This document shows positions 47,447-59,669 of a stretch of 64,000 nucleotides of DNA, piece after piece. The notes beneath the pieces were generated by a model. It was not told the DNA's origin and did not search any database. It saw nothing but the letters and a program-made list of their open reading frames with translations. The stretch is from Metarhizium brunneum (taxonomy: Eukaryota > Ascomycota > Sordariomycetes > Hypocreales > Clavicipitaceae): positions 2,790,001-2,854,000 of the forward strand of contig NC_089425.1 of the NCBI RefSeq assembly GCF_013426205.1, in the 5' to 3' direction. Position 1 is the stretch's first letter; each line of letters starts with the position of its first letter. The position numbers and the translations under genes were made by a program.

Positions 47447-48382
47447 CTACGTGAGCTTCTGCTTGATGAAGAAGGATCGGAGATGTGACAGTTGCCAGGC
47501 GCAGGTGATTCCGATGACAATGAGCTGGATGATGATCCAGCGGATGACGCGGGCGTTGGTAGATTCGGACTGGTCTCTGAAGTCGGCTTCTCGCTCCTGT
47601 TTGGTTTACAGCATCAATGACGTGTTCAATGATCAGACTGGGGGAGGGAGCGGGGGATGATTTGCAGCGGTTGTATGGACAGTTTTGGGAGCACAAGAGA
47701 AGAAGAAAAGAAAAGAAGAAACGTACTCTCTGGAAGACCTGCTCGCGGCGAATATCGTGCAATCTGGCGTTTAGGTCCTTGACGCGGGACGCAATGTCCT
47801 GCAACTTGTCCTTGTCGCTGCTCTCAATCTGGCCCGTCTCGCCGATAACAAGGTCGAGCTTCATCTTGATGCCGCCGTTGGGGCTGTGCGCCGAGAGCCA
47901 TGCCGACCGGCCAGAGGTGGACGAGGGCACGAAGCAGATCTTATGGTCGCCGGCCTCGTGGGCTGTGAAGGTGAAGCGGCCCGAGGCGGAGCCGCGCTGG
48001 GAGACGATGCGGTGGTTGTTGTCGAAGACTTCCTGTGCAGGTGTCAGCATCTCGTTGACGAAGATTGTGCACGTGCTGCTGCCCTCTGCCAAGGGGCGCA
48101 GATGTTGTTGGCGATTGAGATTGGGGGAGGAAAACTGGAAGGGGTATTCGTCATGGTGGTGGTCAAGGTGACACGTACATCCACGGAAATGTAGATTGTA
48201 ATCCCATTATGCTGCTGCCAAGAATTCACCCGGTCGTCGTACTCCTCAGCAGAGTAGTGTCCCACGACAAGCGTATCCTTGGGCAACTCCTCGAAAAAGC
48301 ATTTTGGCGCGGCGCCGTCGACGAAGAAGTAGAGAGCCTGTGCGGCGGATGCCAGCGACAGCAGGGGCAGGAAAGTCTTCAT
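47447..48382 (-). CDS. p24-family cargo receptor, p24-alpha/Erp1 type (three exons)
   Basis: Exons (minus strand) 48382-48179, 48032-47727 and 47596-47447 encode 219 residues. The introns (146 and 130 nt) restore [11 protein letters not shown] and [11 protein letters not shown]. Layout: signal peptide about 1-16, GOLD domain with a cysteine pair (Cys28 and Cys in HKICFV), a luminal coiled coil ([23 protein letters not shown]), one membrane span near the end ([15 protein letters not shown]) and a short cytosolic tail SFFIKQKLT. The FF pair is a COPII export signal and KxKxx a COPI retrieval signal. p24 proteins cycle between ER and Golgi and sort cargo such as GPI-anchored proteins. [16 protein letters not shown] and the STNARVIRW segment match human TMED4/9 (p24-alpha), hence Erp1-type rather than Emp24 or Erv25. 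It diverges from SWC4. Confidence 0.92.
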
Positions 48383-48951
48383 GGTGTGTTTCTATGATCG
48401 TAATTAAACCGTGTACTGTAAAACAAAAGGGCACGCTTTGATGAAGTGGAAAATGAAATAGGCGGTCGTCAACGTCTTAATCCGTTGTGCAGCGCAAACA
48501 GTTGCAAAATTGATTGCAGTTATGGTGTTTCACTGCACCATCAGTCTTGATTCCTCGCGAAGCTGCCACGTTCGAAAAATGGACCTCCTTTCGCGGGATA
48601 TGTCAGGGGGTTCGCTAGGGGAAGGAGGGCAGTGGGGTCACGTGCAATTGGGACTCTGATGGGCAAACCTTGGCCAAACCTTCGCGTCATCCTCTAAGCG
48701 CCAGCCGATATCAAAACCTCATTCGAGAGTCTACCACCAAGCCCTTTTCGACAGTGGCGCGCAAGTCAGTCGATGCTCATTCCCATTAAGTAACAGTTGT
48801 GGATGGTTTCGAAGTAGACAAGGTTGAGGCTATCTTTTGATGGCTTAATGCAGATGGCATAAGGCTGTCTTCGACCGCTACTCCCCCCCCATTTCTATCG
48901 CCATCTGAAATCTCGCCCGATTGCGCCCGAACATCTGCGAAACGAGCGAAA
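48383..48951. promoter_or_regulatory. Divergent promoter between the p24 and SWC4 genes
   Basis: 569 bp between start codons. It contains a CACGTG palindrome (E-box-like) at 48639-48644 in GGGGTCACGTGCAATTG. No ORF was seen. Confidence 0.4.
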
Positions 48952-50922
48952 ATGACGTCCTCTGATGTGCGCGACGTTCTCAACCTGGGAGACAGTTCCT
49001 CCGGCCCGCGACCGTCTAAGAAACAGAAAATCGGGCAGCCGAAACCGAATCTCAAGGGTCTAGCCAGAGAAGTCCTCAATCTCGGAGGCGATAATCCCGT
49101 ATCGATAATACCGGCCAAGAACCAATTCAAGAAGAGGCGTCTTGGGGGTCGGAAACCGGCTGCGCGATGGGAACTTCGCGAGTTCCGCAATTCAGGCCGC
49201 GATGATAGGTCATTGATTTTGCGGCATTGGCGACGGGTAGATACCAAGGATCTCGCCGCATCTAGTGGCGAGCGCCAGCAGCAGCTCGAGGCGCAACTGC
49301 AAGATGGCGGACAGGAGAAAAATGGAGAGAAGAAGGAAAGCGAGGCGGAACGAGACATAGAAGACTCGGCATTCGCCAAGTTCAACGTGAGGATCCAGGT
49401 CCCCCAATACTCGCAGGACCAATACCAAGTCTCGCTGCAAAACGAGGACTGGACAAAGGAAGAGACAGACTATTTGATGGAGATGGCAAGCGACTTTGAT
49501 CTCCGTTGGCCACTTATCTGGGATCGATACGAGTATCAACCTCCCGCGACTAATGGGGCGACCGACGTGGACGGGGACGAGAGTAAGGCAATTGTCCCCG
49601 CTACGAGGCCTCGGTCAATGGAGGACCTAAAGGCTAGATACTACGAGGTTGCTGCCAAGATGATGGCCGCCCAGAAACCGGTGCAGTACATGACACAGCA
49701 GGAATATGCGCTGCATGAGACCATGGCGCATTTCAACCCCAAGCAAGAGAAGCTGAGGAAGGAATTTGCAATGAATTCCATGTCGCGATCAAAGGAGGAA
49801 GCCCGAGAAGAAGAGTCGTTGTTGCTGGAAATCAAGCGGATAATGGCGAGGAGTGAGCGATTCAACGAAGAGAGGAGAGAGCTGTATAACCGGTTGGATT
49901 ATCCTAGGGCCGAAACGGACATCAACCCATTCAAGTCTTCGGCTGGACTGCAGACCTTGCTGCAGAATCTTATGAGTACTGACAAGTCAAAGAAGAGAAA
50001 ATCCATCATGGGCACCGACAGCCCGGCTGGCCCAGGACCTGGCGCAGCTGGAGCGGCTCAAAATGCAGCAGCTCCAGAATCAGGTAAACGGGAGAGTGCT
50101 GCTGTGTCGAATGCTGCGACTCGTGAATCTACGGCAGCAACGTCAACACCCACCGCTGCCAGTAAGAAGGCTCAACAACAAGAGAAGCAGCAGCAACAAG
50201 CCCCAGAGCGCAGGAAGCTCAACAGCCAGGAAGAAGCTGTATATGGCGTTACACATCACGACCGACTTGGCTCGGGACCTACGTTCCGGACCGAAAAGAT
50301 CAACAAGCTCTTCTCTCATAAGTCAAACCAGCAGCAACTCCGTATTAACAACACTCTCAACGAGCTGGATGTTCCGGCTAAATTAGCAATGCCAACTGCT
50401 GCGACCACTCTGCAATATGAACAGCTCCTGGCTGCTGTCAACAGTTTATTGGACGCGCGAAAGGTATCAGACAAACTCGATGGCGAGATCAAGATCGAGC
50501 AGGCTAAGAAGGCAGAGCGAGAGAAGAACCAAGGCCCTGCTGCCCCTGAGAAAGAGACTGCTCCGGCGGACAGCGAGAGAAAGACTGACGGCGAGGTTAA
50601 GAAGCCTGATAACGCTACTACCTCCGGTGATCAGCCAGAGTCTGCGGACAAGGCTGCCGGCCCGGCTGGTGAGGACAAGGACAAGGCCGACGATGTCAAA
50701 GACCAACAAGTACCACCTGCAGGGACGGGTGACGGCGCAGAAGAGTCGACCTCCAAATCAGAACAAGACCAAGAGGCCGCCGCCGCCACGGAGAAAGTGA
50801 CAGCAGTCGAGCCGGAAAGGGAAAAGAGCGCTCGGCCGGGAAGTAGCAGTGGTGCCCACAAACGAAGTGCCAGTGTATTAAGCAGCGTGAGCGACAAGAG
50901 CGCCAAACGACAGAAGAAGTGA
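48952..50922 (+). CDS. SWC4: SWR1/NuA4 complex subunit Swc4 (DMAP1 homologue)
   Basis: An intronless gene for 656 residues. Swc4/Eaf2 is shared by the SWR1 remodeller, which deposits H2A.Z, and the NuA4 histone acetyltransferase in the nucleus. The N-terminus starts MTSSDVRDVLNLG and has the conserved KKQKIGQPKPNLKGLAREVLNLGG. The Myb/SANT-like DMAP1 domain lies near 150-245: the FNVRIQVPQYSQDQY lead-in, EDWTKEETDYLMEMASDFDLRWPLIWDRY, and SMEDLKARYYEVAAKM. Helical segments follow, including a conserved-looking THHDRLGSGPTFRTEKINKLF. The C-terminal 150 residues are Ala/Glu/Lys-rich and disordered and end in a basic KSAKRQKK. Longer than yeast Swc4 (476), mainly because of the disordered parts, as is usual in filamentous fungi. 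Confidence 0.93.
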   Translation: MTSSDVRDVLNLGDSSSGPRPSKKQKIGQPKPNLKGLAREVLNLGGDNPVSIIPAKNQFKKRRLGGRKPAARWELREFRNSGRDDRSLILRHWRRVDTKDLAASSGERQQQLEAQLQDGGQEKNGEKKESEAERDIEDSAFAKFNVRIQVPQYSQDQYQVSLQNEDWTKEETDYLMEMASDFDLRWPLIWDRYEYQPPATNGATDVDGDESKAIVPATRPRSMEDLKARYYEVAAKMMAAQKPVQYMTQQEYALHETMAHFNPKQEKLRKEFAMNSMSRSKEEAREEESLLLEIKRIMARSERFNEERRELYNRLDYPRAETDINPFKSSAGLQTLLQNLMSTDKSKKRKSIMGTDSPAGPGPGAAGAAQNAAAPESGKRESAAVSNAATRESTAATSTPTAASKKAQQQEKQQQQAPERRKLNSQEEAVYGVTHHDRLGSGPTFRTEKINKLFSHKSNQQQLRINNTLNELDVPAKLAMPTAATTLQYEQLLAAVNSLLDARKVSDKLDGEIKIEQAKKAEREKNQGPAAPEKETAPADSERKTDGEVKKPDNATTSGDQPESADKAAGPAGEDKDKADDVKDQQVPPAGTGDGAEESTSKSEQDQEAAAATEKVTAVEPEREKSARPGSSSGAHKRSASVLSSVSDKSAKRQKK

Positions 50923-51908
50923 TCATGTACCTCACAAGTACATTTTACTTAAGCCGTAGGCGCCGTTGTTGACGACGCCAAAAGTCTCCCCTGGCCCCTT
51001 TTCCTTGAAAAATCTCCTCGGGCGTTTAAAATAGTAAACGGGAAGGGTCACTCGGAAGGGGGAAAAGGGGTGGGGGGTTACGGGCGTACGGGCGGGTATC
51101 TGTAACTACTGTAATGATGAATATGCAAGAACTTCGTCCCTAGATCCCTTCATCTCAAAAGTGCCAGAAGGCTCATCATGGCCCCATTAGCAGCTGGGGA
51201 CAAGAGCCACGCGTAAGTCAATGTGGACGAGTTAGGCTTGGAAACAAAGGTTGAAGATGATGAGATGGCGTTTCATCGTTCGGGAAGCCGGGGTGTTGGC
51301 CTTTAGGGCAGACGCGTCCCTTGTCCAGGGGCAAAGGAGGATGGCGGCGCATAAGAAACCCGAGATTCGGACCAACAGAGCCAAGATTTATGCTGAAACG
51401 TGCGGTTGAGCCTCCAATGATGATCTTCCGGAACAATTTCGACCAGTGATTGTGAATCGTGTATGGATTGCTGGAGCATGAAGCGCCGAACGTTTATCTT
51501 GAAAGGGCCAGGTATTATACTCGGCGCGAGATGGTCCGAACGAACGACGCCTCTTGAGCATGGACGCATGACGCCTCGGCGCTTCCGAGCAGATCCTTGG
51601 CCCAAGCCTGTATCATGATGGGGGTATATCGAGGAGGCGTGCCCGAGTATGAAGGTCAAGTTGGGGGTCATCTGGGCTGTTGTCATGCATACATACACAA
51701 ATCGGGGCATGGATCGTCTTTAGGAACGACGTTCCGAAAAGGGTTCCCGCAGCTCAACCGCGGCTCTGACGAACATGGCGCTTAATATAGCAACCGGTAG
51801 CTGAAAATATCGCGTCCAAGATGCGGCAACGCCCTGCGACTTGGGGACGCGGGGCCTGTTGGCTACAAAAGATGCGAGGCAGCGTGGTGGCCAATGGATA
51901 GACATGTC

Positions 51909-52034
51909 GTGTGTATGTGTGTATGTATGTGTGTATGTGTGTATGTGTGTATGTATGTGTGTATGTGTGTATGTATGTGTGTATGTGTGTATGTATGTGT
52001 GTATGTATGTGTGTATGTATGTATGTATGTATGT
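51909..52034. repeat. GTAT/GTGTAT microsatellite, about 126 bp
   Basis: An interrupted run of GTGTATGT and GTATGTAT units. It is open in several frames on both strands (Val-Cys-Tyr or His-Thr-Tyr repeats), which is an artefact of the repeat period. Confidence 0.95.
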
Positions 52035-52713
52035 CGGCAGCATGGCATCGTTGTTGAACAGAAGCAAGATGGGGGATCTCGACTTGTAGGGTGGCCAATC
52101 ACGTCGGACGACAGCGCGCATTTGGAAGCCGGGCGGCTGGTACTATGAGGGCCTGGCCAACCATCTGCGGCGAGATAAAAATAACTTGATGCAGGTGTGG
52201 CCGGCGAGATAAGATCAAAGGCGGCCATTCCCCAGAGATCTTTCAGATGAATGGATATTCACACGTTGTGGTGTCAGAGATGGCAACGTGGAGACGGGCT
52301 GGATTGGCTCTCTTTTGGTCCGCACGGTTGCGGAGAAGATTGAAGAGTTCCAGAATCGGCGCCAACGTTGCTCAATCAGGAGCGCGCGAGCCTGAAGCAG
52401 CGTTTAACTGAATCATTCATTCTGCCGCATGATTGGCAGTGCATCTTGTCATTGTTGTCACGCAATGTGCCAGCCTCAAACCCCCACCCAGGGGTCACGC
52501 CTCTTTGGAATGCGAGATGCCAGCCGCCTGATGCCGAAATACAATTTATGCTTGAATCGGATCAATTCATGTCATGGCTCGAGCCGATTAAGGTGCGGCT
52601 CCCCAGGCACGGTTTCGGATAGGCCCCAGTCCGGAACACGGAGCTCGTCGACGTTTCCTATTGGCCCGCGGAAGTCGCCGGCACTGAGAGGGCTCTCGGA
52701 AAGTCGACGGTGA

Positions 52714-52727
52714 ACGGAGTACTCCGT
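52714..52727. repeat. 14-bp palindrome ACGGAGTACTCCGT
   Basis: Tail-to-tail pair of the dispersed element sharing the central GTAC/AGTACT, the reverse arrangement to that at 9452 and 16482. Confidence 0.7.
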
Positions 52728-55700
52728 ATGTATGTACAATGTATGTACTTACTTCGAGGTGGCGGCTCGCTTCCAAAGGTCCCCTTCCCCTTGCTGCTCC
52801 TGTTCGCGCTTCTGTCTTGGCCTGTCAACACTTGGGCCAACCTGATGGAGTTTCCTGCCTTCAACTGCCTTTCCACATATCCACCTTGGGGATGCCTTCA
52901 AAGTTGGCCGAAGAGCCCGTGGAACGCGATACCCAAGCTGTCGAATGTGCGAGAAGACGCCGTCCAGCACTTGCAGCCATAGCCTACATGGACCCAACCG
53001 CGATGCCGCCAGAAGGTGGATACGACTGAAATTGGGGCCGCTGCTGTCACACTGCTGGCATGCCCGGCCGCGTGTTGGACGGATCTTCTCAAGGAGCCTT
53101 CCCCCCCTCTCCTACTCCATTTTGGGCCCTTTGAAAGCTTCTCTTGTCAACTTGAATGCTGTTTTCATAAGACGCTCCAAGGTCGGGGTTTGCGCCTCCA
53201 CAGTCCCCCGTGACGGACCCGTGGTTGCCGGTGACCAGGTTTAAGCTACAGCCCTAAGCGTATGCGAACAACGAATTAGATTTCGGAAAAATAAGAAAGA
53301 AACTGCTACTAGAATGTGCCTTGGAATCTTAACCAGCCACAACCTTCTCCGTCGTTGCTCGTGACAAAGACTCGGACCAACAGTGGTCCTGTTATTAGTA
53401 GCCTTGCTGAGTGGAGAAATATACACGTAGATCCGCACAATCCTATCATCTCGGGGGAAGACTCCGTACATTCGGCTTCGCTGGAACCATTGCCTTGGTC
53501 TCTGAGCACTGCACTCTTCAGGCTCCCACGTTTCGAACACACCCGGCGCGCTCGGAGGATTAACACCAGGGAAGCCCAACATGGCCAGGATGAGCTGACG
53601 GGTCATCTGGCCAGCGTTCCAGACGGAGTACCGAGTAATGCCTGACATGTCTCCATAAGAAACTACCAATCACCATCGAGACAACGCTTAGTTCGCTCAA
53701 GGTACGGAGTAGGTGTCGTGGCGGTAAGAAGCCACATTACCTGGCGCTAGGGCTTGACTGATGCTCGCGACAAGCGCAACCGCATCGCTGGCTTTGCCGA
53801 GTCTGTGGATGACCCGGCCCTCCGTTGGCAACCCAACGGCCCGGGCAATGATTTGCTGATGCTTTGCGCGGCATGAATTTTCCCTGCAGTTGAAGGAGCC
53901 ACTTGACTTGTACGTACATACGTGATTTCGCGCACTCTGTTGAATGCGCAATAATGGTGGGCAATGTTGAGCAGCGTTGGGAATTGGATGCGGCGCGGTG
54001 ACAAGACTATCCTGACCTTGACCGGCGGCCGGGTGACTGAATTTATTTCTAAATTTAAATGTGGCGATTTTCCGACATGTGTTTTGGATATAGCATCCCT
54101 TTCGTACTCCGTAGATTGACCTGGCCGCTTCATGACGAGACCGCCAAATTACCGCAATTGAAGACGCATCATGATGTCCTCCGGGTTGAGTTGTATTGAA
54201 TTGCTGGGCTTCCGCGCAGCAGAAGAGCCAGTCCCGGAGATGGCTTCCGCGGAGGCTGGTTGTTGTGAGCCAGATGTACTTGCTATTCATAGCTTAGCAC
54301 AGCCGCCGTTGACCGGCGATACGAGACGGTGTTAGACGCGGCGTTAATTAATGGCGCTCCATCTCTCACACCCCCATACTCTCAACACCCCATTGGCGGA
54401 TTCTGCACAAGCATCCGTTTGGAAGTGGCCAATGTGCGTTTAAGAGTTGCCTAACCGATTTGACTAGAAGTGGTCGATGGAAACTTGGTACACTGGGCAG
54501 CAACAGCCAGTTTCAGAGAATCAAGCCATACGAGGACGATTGTAGCCGCCGTGTCCCCGGTTGATTGTAAATACCCGAGGCACATCGAACATGGATCTAT
54601 GGTGCATCCAGCTCTCAAAATAGTAACTTGATGGAGACGGGAAGCTAAGCCCTGTTATATATCGTTTCGTCTGGATATTCCAGTTCAACAGGGCCTATGA
54701 ATTCGGAATAATGGATGCTGGGAAATGCGCCATCGTGCCCCAGGCACTGGGAGCACCCTTCTGCTGTGCCGTCCTTGACCAGGTAACATTGACAGCTGAT
54801 TCAGGCATAGTGGTAACCGGCCGATATCGATGTGCTTCATTCGGCCGACTAGATTACCTTTTTAAACGAACCAAGGTGCTCGGGCGGCTCAATGTACCTG
54901 TGAATGAAACCCTTAGTTGCCATCGACAAGGTTGCGTGAGACTTGACATGCCGCTAGGGATAGAATAGTTCTATGAGATGTTGGCATGTGTATGCAGAGT
55001 GCTGGGCGAACTTGCCTGAGTAGGTAATTGCAGTAGTATATGTATGCATCGATACTACTGAAAGTGCTTGGTCTTGCGCAAAATAAAGCCAGGTCTGCAA
55101 TTTGCTTGTCGCACCGTGCTGCTGCTGATCCAGGTTTCGACTTTCTGGAGACTCCGATGTCTGCTCTGCCTGCCAACCTGCCAATTGCGTAGGGTTGCGT
55201 CGACTGGGCCAACTTGCAGCTATTGACACCGAAGCCTATGCAAGTAGGAGGGCGGAATGAAGTCACAGATGCTACCGTGTGCTCCATGAAAAGAGATGAA
55301 ATATGAGTCGTGAATTTCGGTGTTGGCTGAGGGTTGGCAAGAACCACGCGCGCTGCGTACTTGCTTATTGCATGGCCAAAAGATACGTATTTTTATGTAC
55401 CTCTGCAGTATGTACATGACTGAGTACTGTAGTATTGGCACGAATGGCATGCACTGCCAAGCACAGATTGCATGGCGAAATGCCGTATTGTGCCGAAGTA
55501 TGCAATATTTGAATGCTTCAATACTGTGCATGTTTGGTCCCTCAAGCACCGCATCTTGAGGCGCCATTGCCTCAACTGAAATGCCCAAGATGCGAATCCG
55601 CCGACTATCCCATTGATGAGCATTCGCCGAGCTCCAGAGGTGAGGCTAGAAGCAGACGGCGTCTAGTTCCCAGTCGTTTCGCAGCGCACAGATGCCAAAA

Positions 55701-57027
55701 GGACAGCATACAAAATGCCTACCTACGGAGTAGCTAGTATGCAATCAAGAACATACGTCTCCGTTCAACGTCCGCGCCACGACAACGTGACACGCTCCGG
55801 TGAATGGCTGCTGTCATGAACGGCGCGAGAGGCCGAAAGCGCAGACAGCTCGAGAATTGAGTGGGGACGGCGGGTGCCTGTTGTACACGTGTACGGCGCG
55901 GCAAGTTCTGCATACTTTACACTATGTTCATTGGAGCGGGTAAAAATAAGTGCCCAGTACCTGAAAAGCTGCCTGGGTACCTGGCTAGGTACCTATTCCG
56001 TTGGGGTGTCCAGGCCAGGGCAGTCGGTGGTGGAGCAACAAGGCGGCCCTGCCGCGGCAAACAGCTCTTGCTGCGGCCACGCCCGCCCCACATGCACATC
56101 CAGGTCAGGGTCATGACTTCAATGTTGCTTCGCACAATCCCTTGTCTGTCTGTTTCCGCGTTCCTCGGTCGCTGTTGTAGAGTGCCTAAACACTGATGCC
56201 CTCAAACGTCGCTGCTCAAGTGGTCTCAAGCTCGTGTCCCCCAGTGCACCCTGCAGTAGCTCAGACCGTAGGCTGGTTTGACGTCTGGATGAGCCTGCTG
56301 ACGAAGGCTGACTTTTAACAGCCACGGCAAATCACCTCTTGCTTCAGCCACCTCTTGGCCATGCTGCTATCTGTTGCCAATGAAATCTGTTTTTCGCATG
56401 CGACTGCTTGATGAGACAGCGAGCTTTCCCTAGTCCTCATATCATGGCAACATTCAAGGAAGACGGATATCGGGCGGCCGGAAACCGAGAGACGAGATCT
56501 TCAGACCCCCCCATCCCCCCTTGCTCTGAGTTATTGTCTTTGCAGGTCGTACTCGCTGTTGGGTGGCAGCATACGGTCAGCTTAACTTTCGGCCGAGAAA
56601 TGATCATTCACAGTTTCATCCGTTGGCTCGCCTCTGGCGTCGCACAGCACAGTGCCGAATACCATTTTTAATGCCCTCCTTCAGATACGGCGCCGAATAG
56701 AGTCGGCTGCTAGCCCGTAGGAGACCAGGGCAGGACTGGTCAAGGCGAGGGAGGAGACACAGGAGGGCGGGACTTGTCCTGCGGACCGGCATGATGGAAT
56801 CAATAACAGACAGATGCCGGGCAAGATGATGACCGAGACAACACGGAGCCAGCTGAATGAATGGCTGACAGGACAATAGACTATTCCCGGCACGAATGCG
56901 GCTTCCATAAAAAAGCAGCGGAAGCTTGACTGTAGTTGAAGAGAGTATTTATAGTCTTGTTTCCGATTGCCACGGTTATCCCTTTGGGTGTTTGAAGGTG
57001 CCGATTTTGTACCGAACAAGGATGTTT

Positions 57028-57175
57028 ACCAATTAAAAATCTTAATATAAGAGATACATTAATATACTAGAAGATTATATCGAGATATAAGTACGTGTAT
57101 CTTGATATATATAAAAAGATACATATTATATACGCACTAAAAAGGTGCTAACCATGTATCTATTAGGTATCTTAG
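57028..57175. other. AT-rich island
   Basis: About 150 bp of strongly AT-rich DNA with repeated GATAC/GTATC and TATATA strings, sharply different from its flanks. It may be a remnant of an inserted, mutated mobile element or a non-coding AT tract; no ORF or clear terminal repeats were found. Confidence 0.5.
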
Positions 57176-59669
57176 ACACAGCGGGCCTGGTACGCAATCG
57201 GCACCTTCGAACACTTCAAAGGGATGGGCATGCATCAATTGTATGTAGTGTCTTGCAGGGTCGGTCAGCCGTTGTTGGACCAACAGTATAAAACGCCCGG
57301 ACGGGGCTCAGCGATGCATCGCAACTCATGGCAACAGGGAGTAACACAACGGTGGCACAACAAGCTCTCGGTTTGGCATTGCTTGCTGAGTTACGGGTCA
57401 CAGAACACGGAGCAAGTTGGGCGTACTAGCCGACCCATGATCCAATTCGATATGCCGGAGTGATGTCTGGTATTACACACAAGCAGTGTGCTGGCCGTCG
57501 GACACGGGCGTGGTGGGCATTCTGCGTGTGATGCTGGTAACATGGAGGCGGACGGCGTTGGAATCGAGTGTCTGCAAGAGTGTCACAGTTGGCCAACGTG
57601 GTGTAGAGTCAAGCTCAGAGTGCGCCATGGTGGTGTTGTTGTATTGTTCACATTGTATCGAGTATGGAGTGTCGAGTATGTACATGCTCCGTACCCACGC
57701 ACAAATACATTGAGTACGGAGTACTTGGATGGAAATATGTATGTACGTCAAGCACTGCGTGCACGCCTCCAACGTGCCGACGGCGACGATTGCCCACGCC
57801 CCTGGCTCGAGGGCTGCATCAATAAGGGCGCGGTATGTACAGTGCCGTCTTGCACAGTGCCGTTCCATATTGTGTTCCGAGCAGTAACGCACGCATACCT
57901 ACTCCGTAGCTACCCACTGTACTCGGTACGGAGTACTACTGTTATGCCCTCGACGAGGTCGACGACCTGTTGACAAGCAGGTCGGGTTTGGCCGTCTTGT
58001 GTGTTCGTTTGGGCCCTGTCAAGCGGTCCATGACACGCCCCCCCCAAAGTCCCCACCCCCCCGCTCCCATCCGCAGCCCGTCCCAAGCGCCATGCCGCCC
58101 GACGAGGGGCAGCCAGACTCGGCCAGGGTACGGAGTACTGCACACAACATAGACGTGCCGGGGCAGCGGAAAACGGAAATCAGCAGCATCGCGGTCGCAA
58201 GGGTGCGTGGGGGGCGCACGCAACAGGCGACAGTCAATAAAGGGGCAGCATTGTGCGCCGCCGCCAGACTAGCGAAGAAAAGCGCGGCTTCCGGGCTTAG
58301 CGATCGCCTCGGCGCTCTGCCGGTGTTTCAATTTTTTCCCCAACACCAGACTGAACTGTCACTGTCACGCTGTCTGTGACTATGTCACCCAGCTTCCTCG
58401 TCCGTACATGTCGACGGTAGGCCGCCACGCCCCAAGTCCAACGTCGGCGCCCACGTCCTTCCCTGTCCACGCCTCTGGACGTCGCTTCTGCCCATCCGCC
58501 TCTGCCCATCGATCCAAAAAGCTGACTGACACTGACTGACGCCTTGCAAGCGGGCCCTTCCACGCCTGTGGTGACAACGTACGGAGTACCTTGGTTGTAC
58601 CCGCGTACACCAATCTGCCACTGCTCATTTGCTTTTGCTTCTTGCTAGTACTCCGTACCTTGGTAGGGACCTGAAGCTCGCGTGTGTGCCTGTGTGATCA
58701 AAGGGTTGGTTGGTCGGGTGCGCGCTCAAGTGCTCCAAGCGCACACAGGCCTTCGAATGTTGCCGGGGTCCTCGAGGAAGCTGCGTGTGAGCGGCACTTT
58801 CCTCAAATCCGACAGCCAGACCGAACCGACCTTGGGATTTGCACCTTGGGACTTCTAGACCTTAGCTACCACCTTTGCACCGTTGACCCCATCCTTCATC
58901 CATCTTTCTTCGTCTTCGTCCTTATCAAAGGGCCCCGTCTTCAACCTCTCGACCTTACACCTCCTCACCTCTCCATCCCTTGGCTGCCTGCAGCGACACC
59001 GCACGCCCGTCTCTTGCTTGCTCTCTTTCCTCCTCCGTTGTCCCCTTCGCCCTAGCCATTGCGCTTTCCTACGAGCTTGCGAACCTGACGTCTCCTCTCG
59101 AATCAACCACGCAAAGGCTGACAAGCTGCTTTTACACTGCCCGCCTCGCGCCTCGTCTCTTGTCCCTCGTCGTGCAGATTGCCTCCCCCCGACCAAAGCT
59201 CCCTCACCACCTTGGCGGCGGGGACCTGACAACCAGTGCTGCCAGCCCTCCTCCTCTGGCTCGAGCAATGCAATCACGCCAACTGTGACACTTACTCCCA
59301 AGCTGTTCTTTCCTGGTGCACCGTCCATCAGCTTTCTTATTGGGCGTCTATGGGGAAAGCTGCCAAGTTGCGACAAGGCCGCCGTGTTTGTAATTTGGTG
59401 TTCGGGGCGCAACAGGGCGGTCCACCATAGAGTTATAAGCGCAAAGCCGACCTTGTTCAAGTGTCGACCAAATCGTGGGCTGGACCCCGAAAAGCTATGC
59501 GGATTGCAAGCCCGCGCCTTCGTTAATACTGAATTGGCATCAAGACACTCGGGACTTGCAAGGATTCCAGGTCTACTGCCTGCCGTCTGTTGAGAGAATT
59601 TGCCCGTCCAGTTTTGTACTGCAACATCTCGATTTCGGCTCGCCATCTCGGAATTTAGCTGCAACTGCC

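Larger units (their letters stand above)
50923..59669. other. Gene-free stretch of about 8.7 kb with dispersed elements and a long leader
   Basis: No supportable gene. It holds a GTAT/GTGT microsatellite (51909-52034), an AT-rich island (57028-57175) and element copies at 52714 (palindromic), 53460, 53623, 53702, 54104, 55724, 57714, 57900, 57926, 58128, 58579 and 58648. From about 58860 to 59669 the DNA is pyrimidine-rich, consistent with a long 5' leader of the downstream fusion gene. Confidence 0.5.

Noticed and set aside
51720..52228. Overlapping ORFs with HTYIHTYTH or VCVYVCM repeats on both strands
   Set aside because: They are direct products of the GTAT/GTGT microsatellite and have no other protein features.
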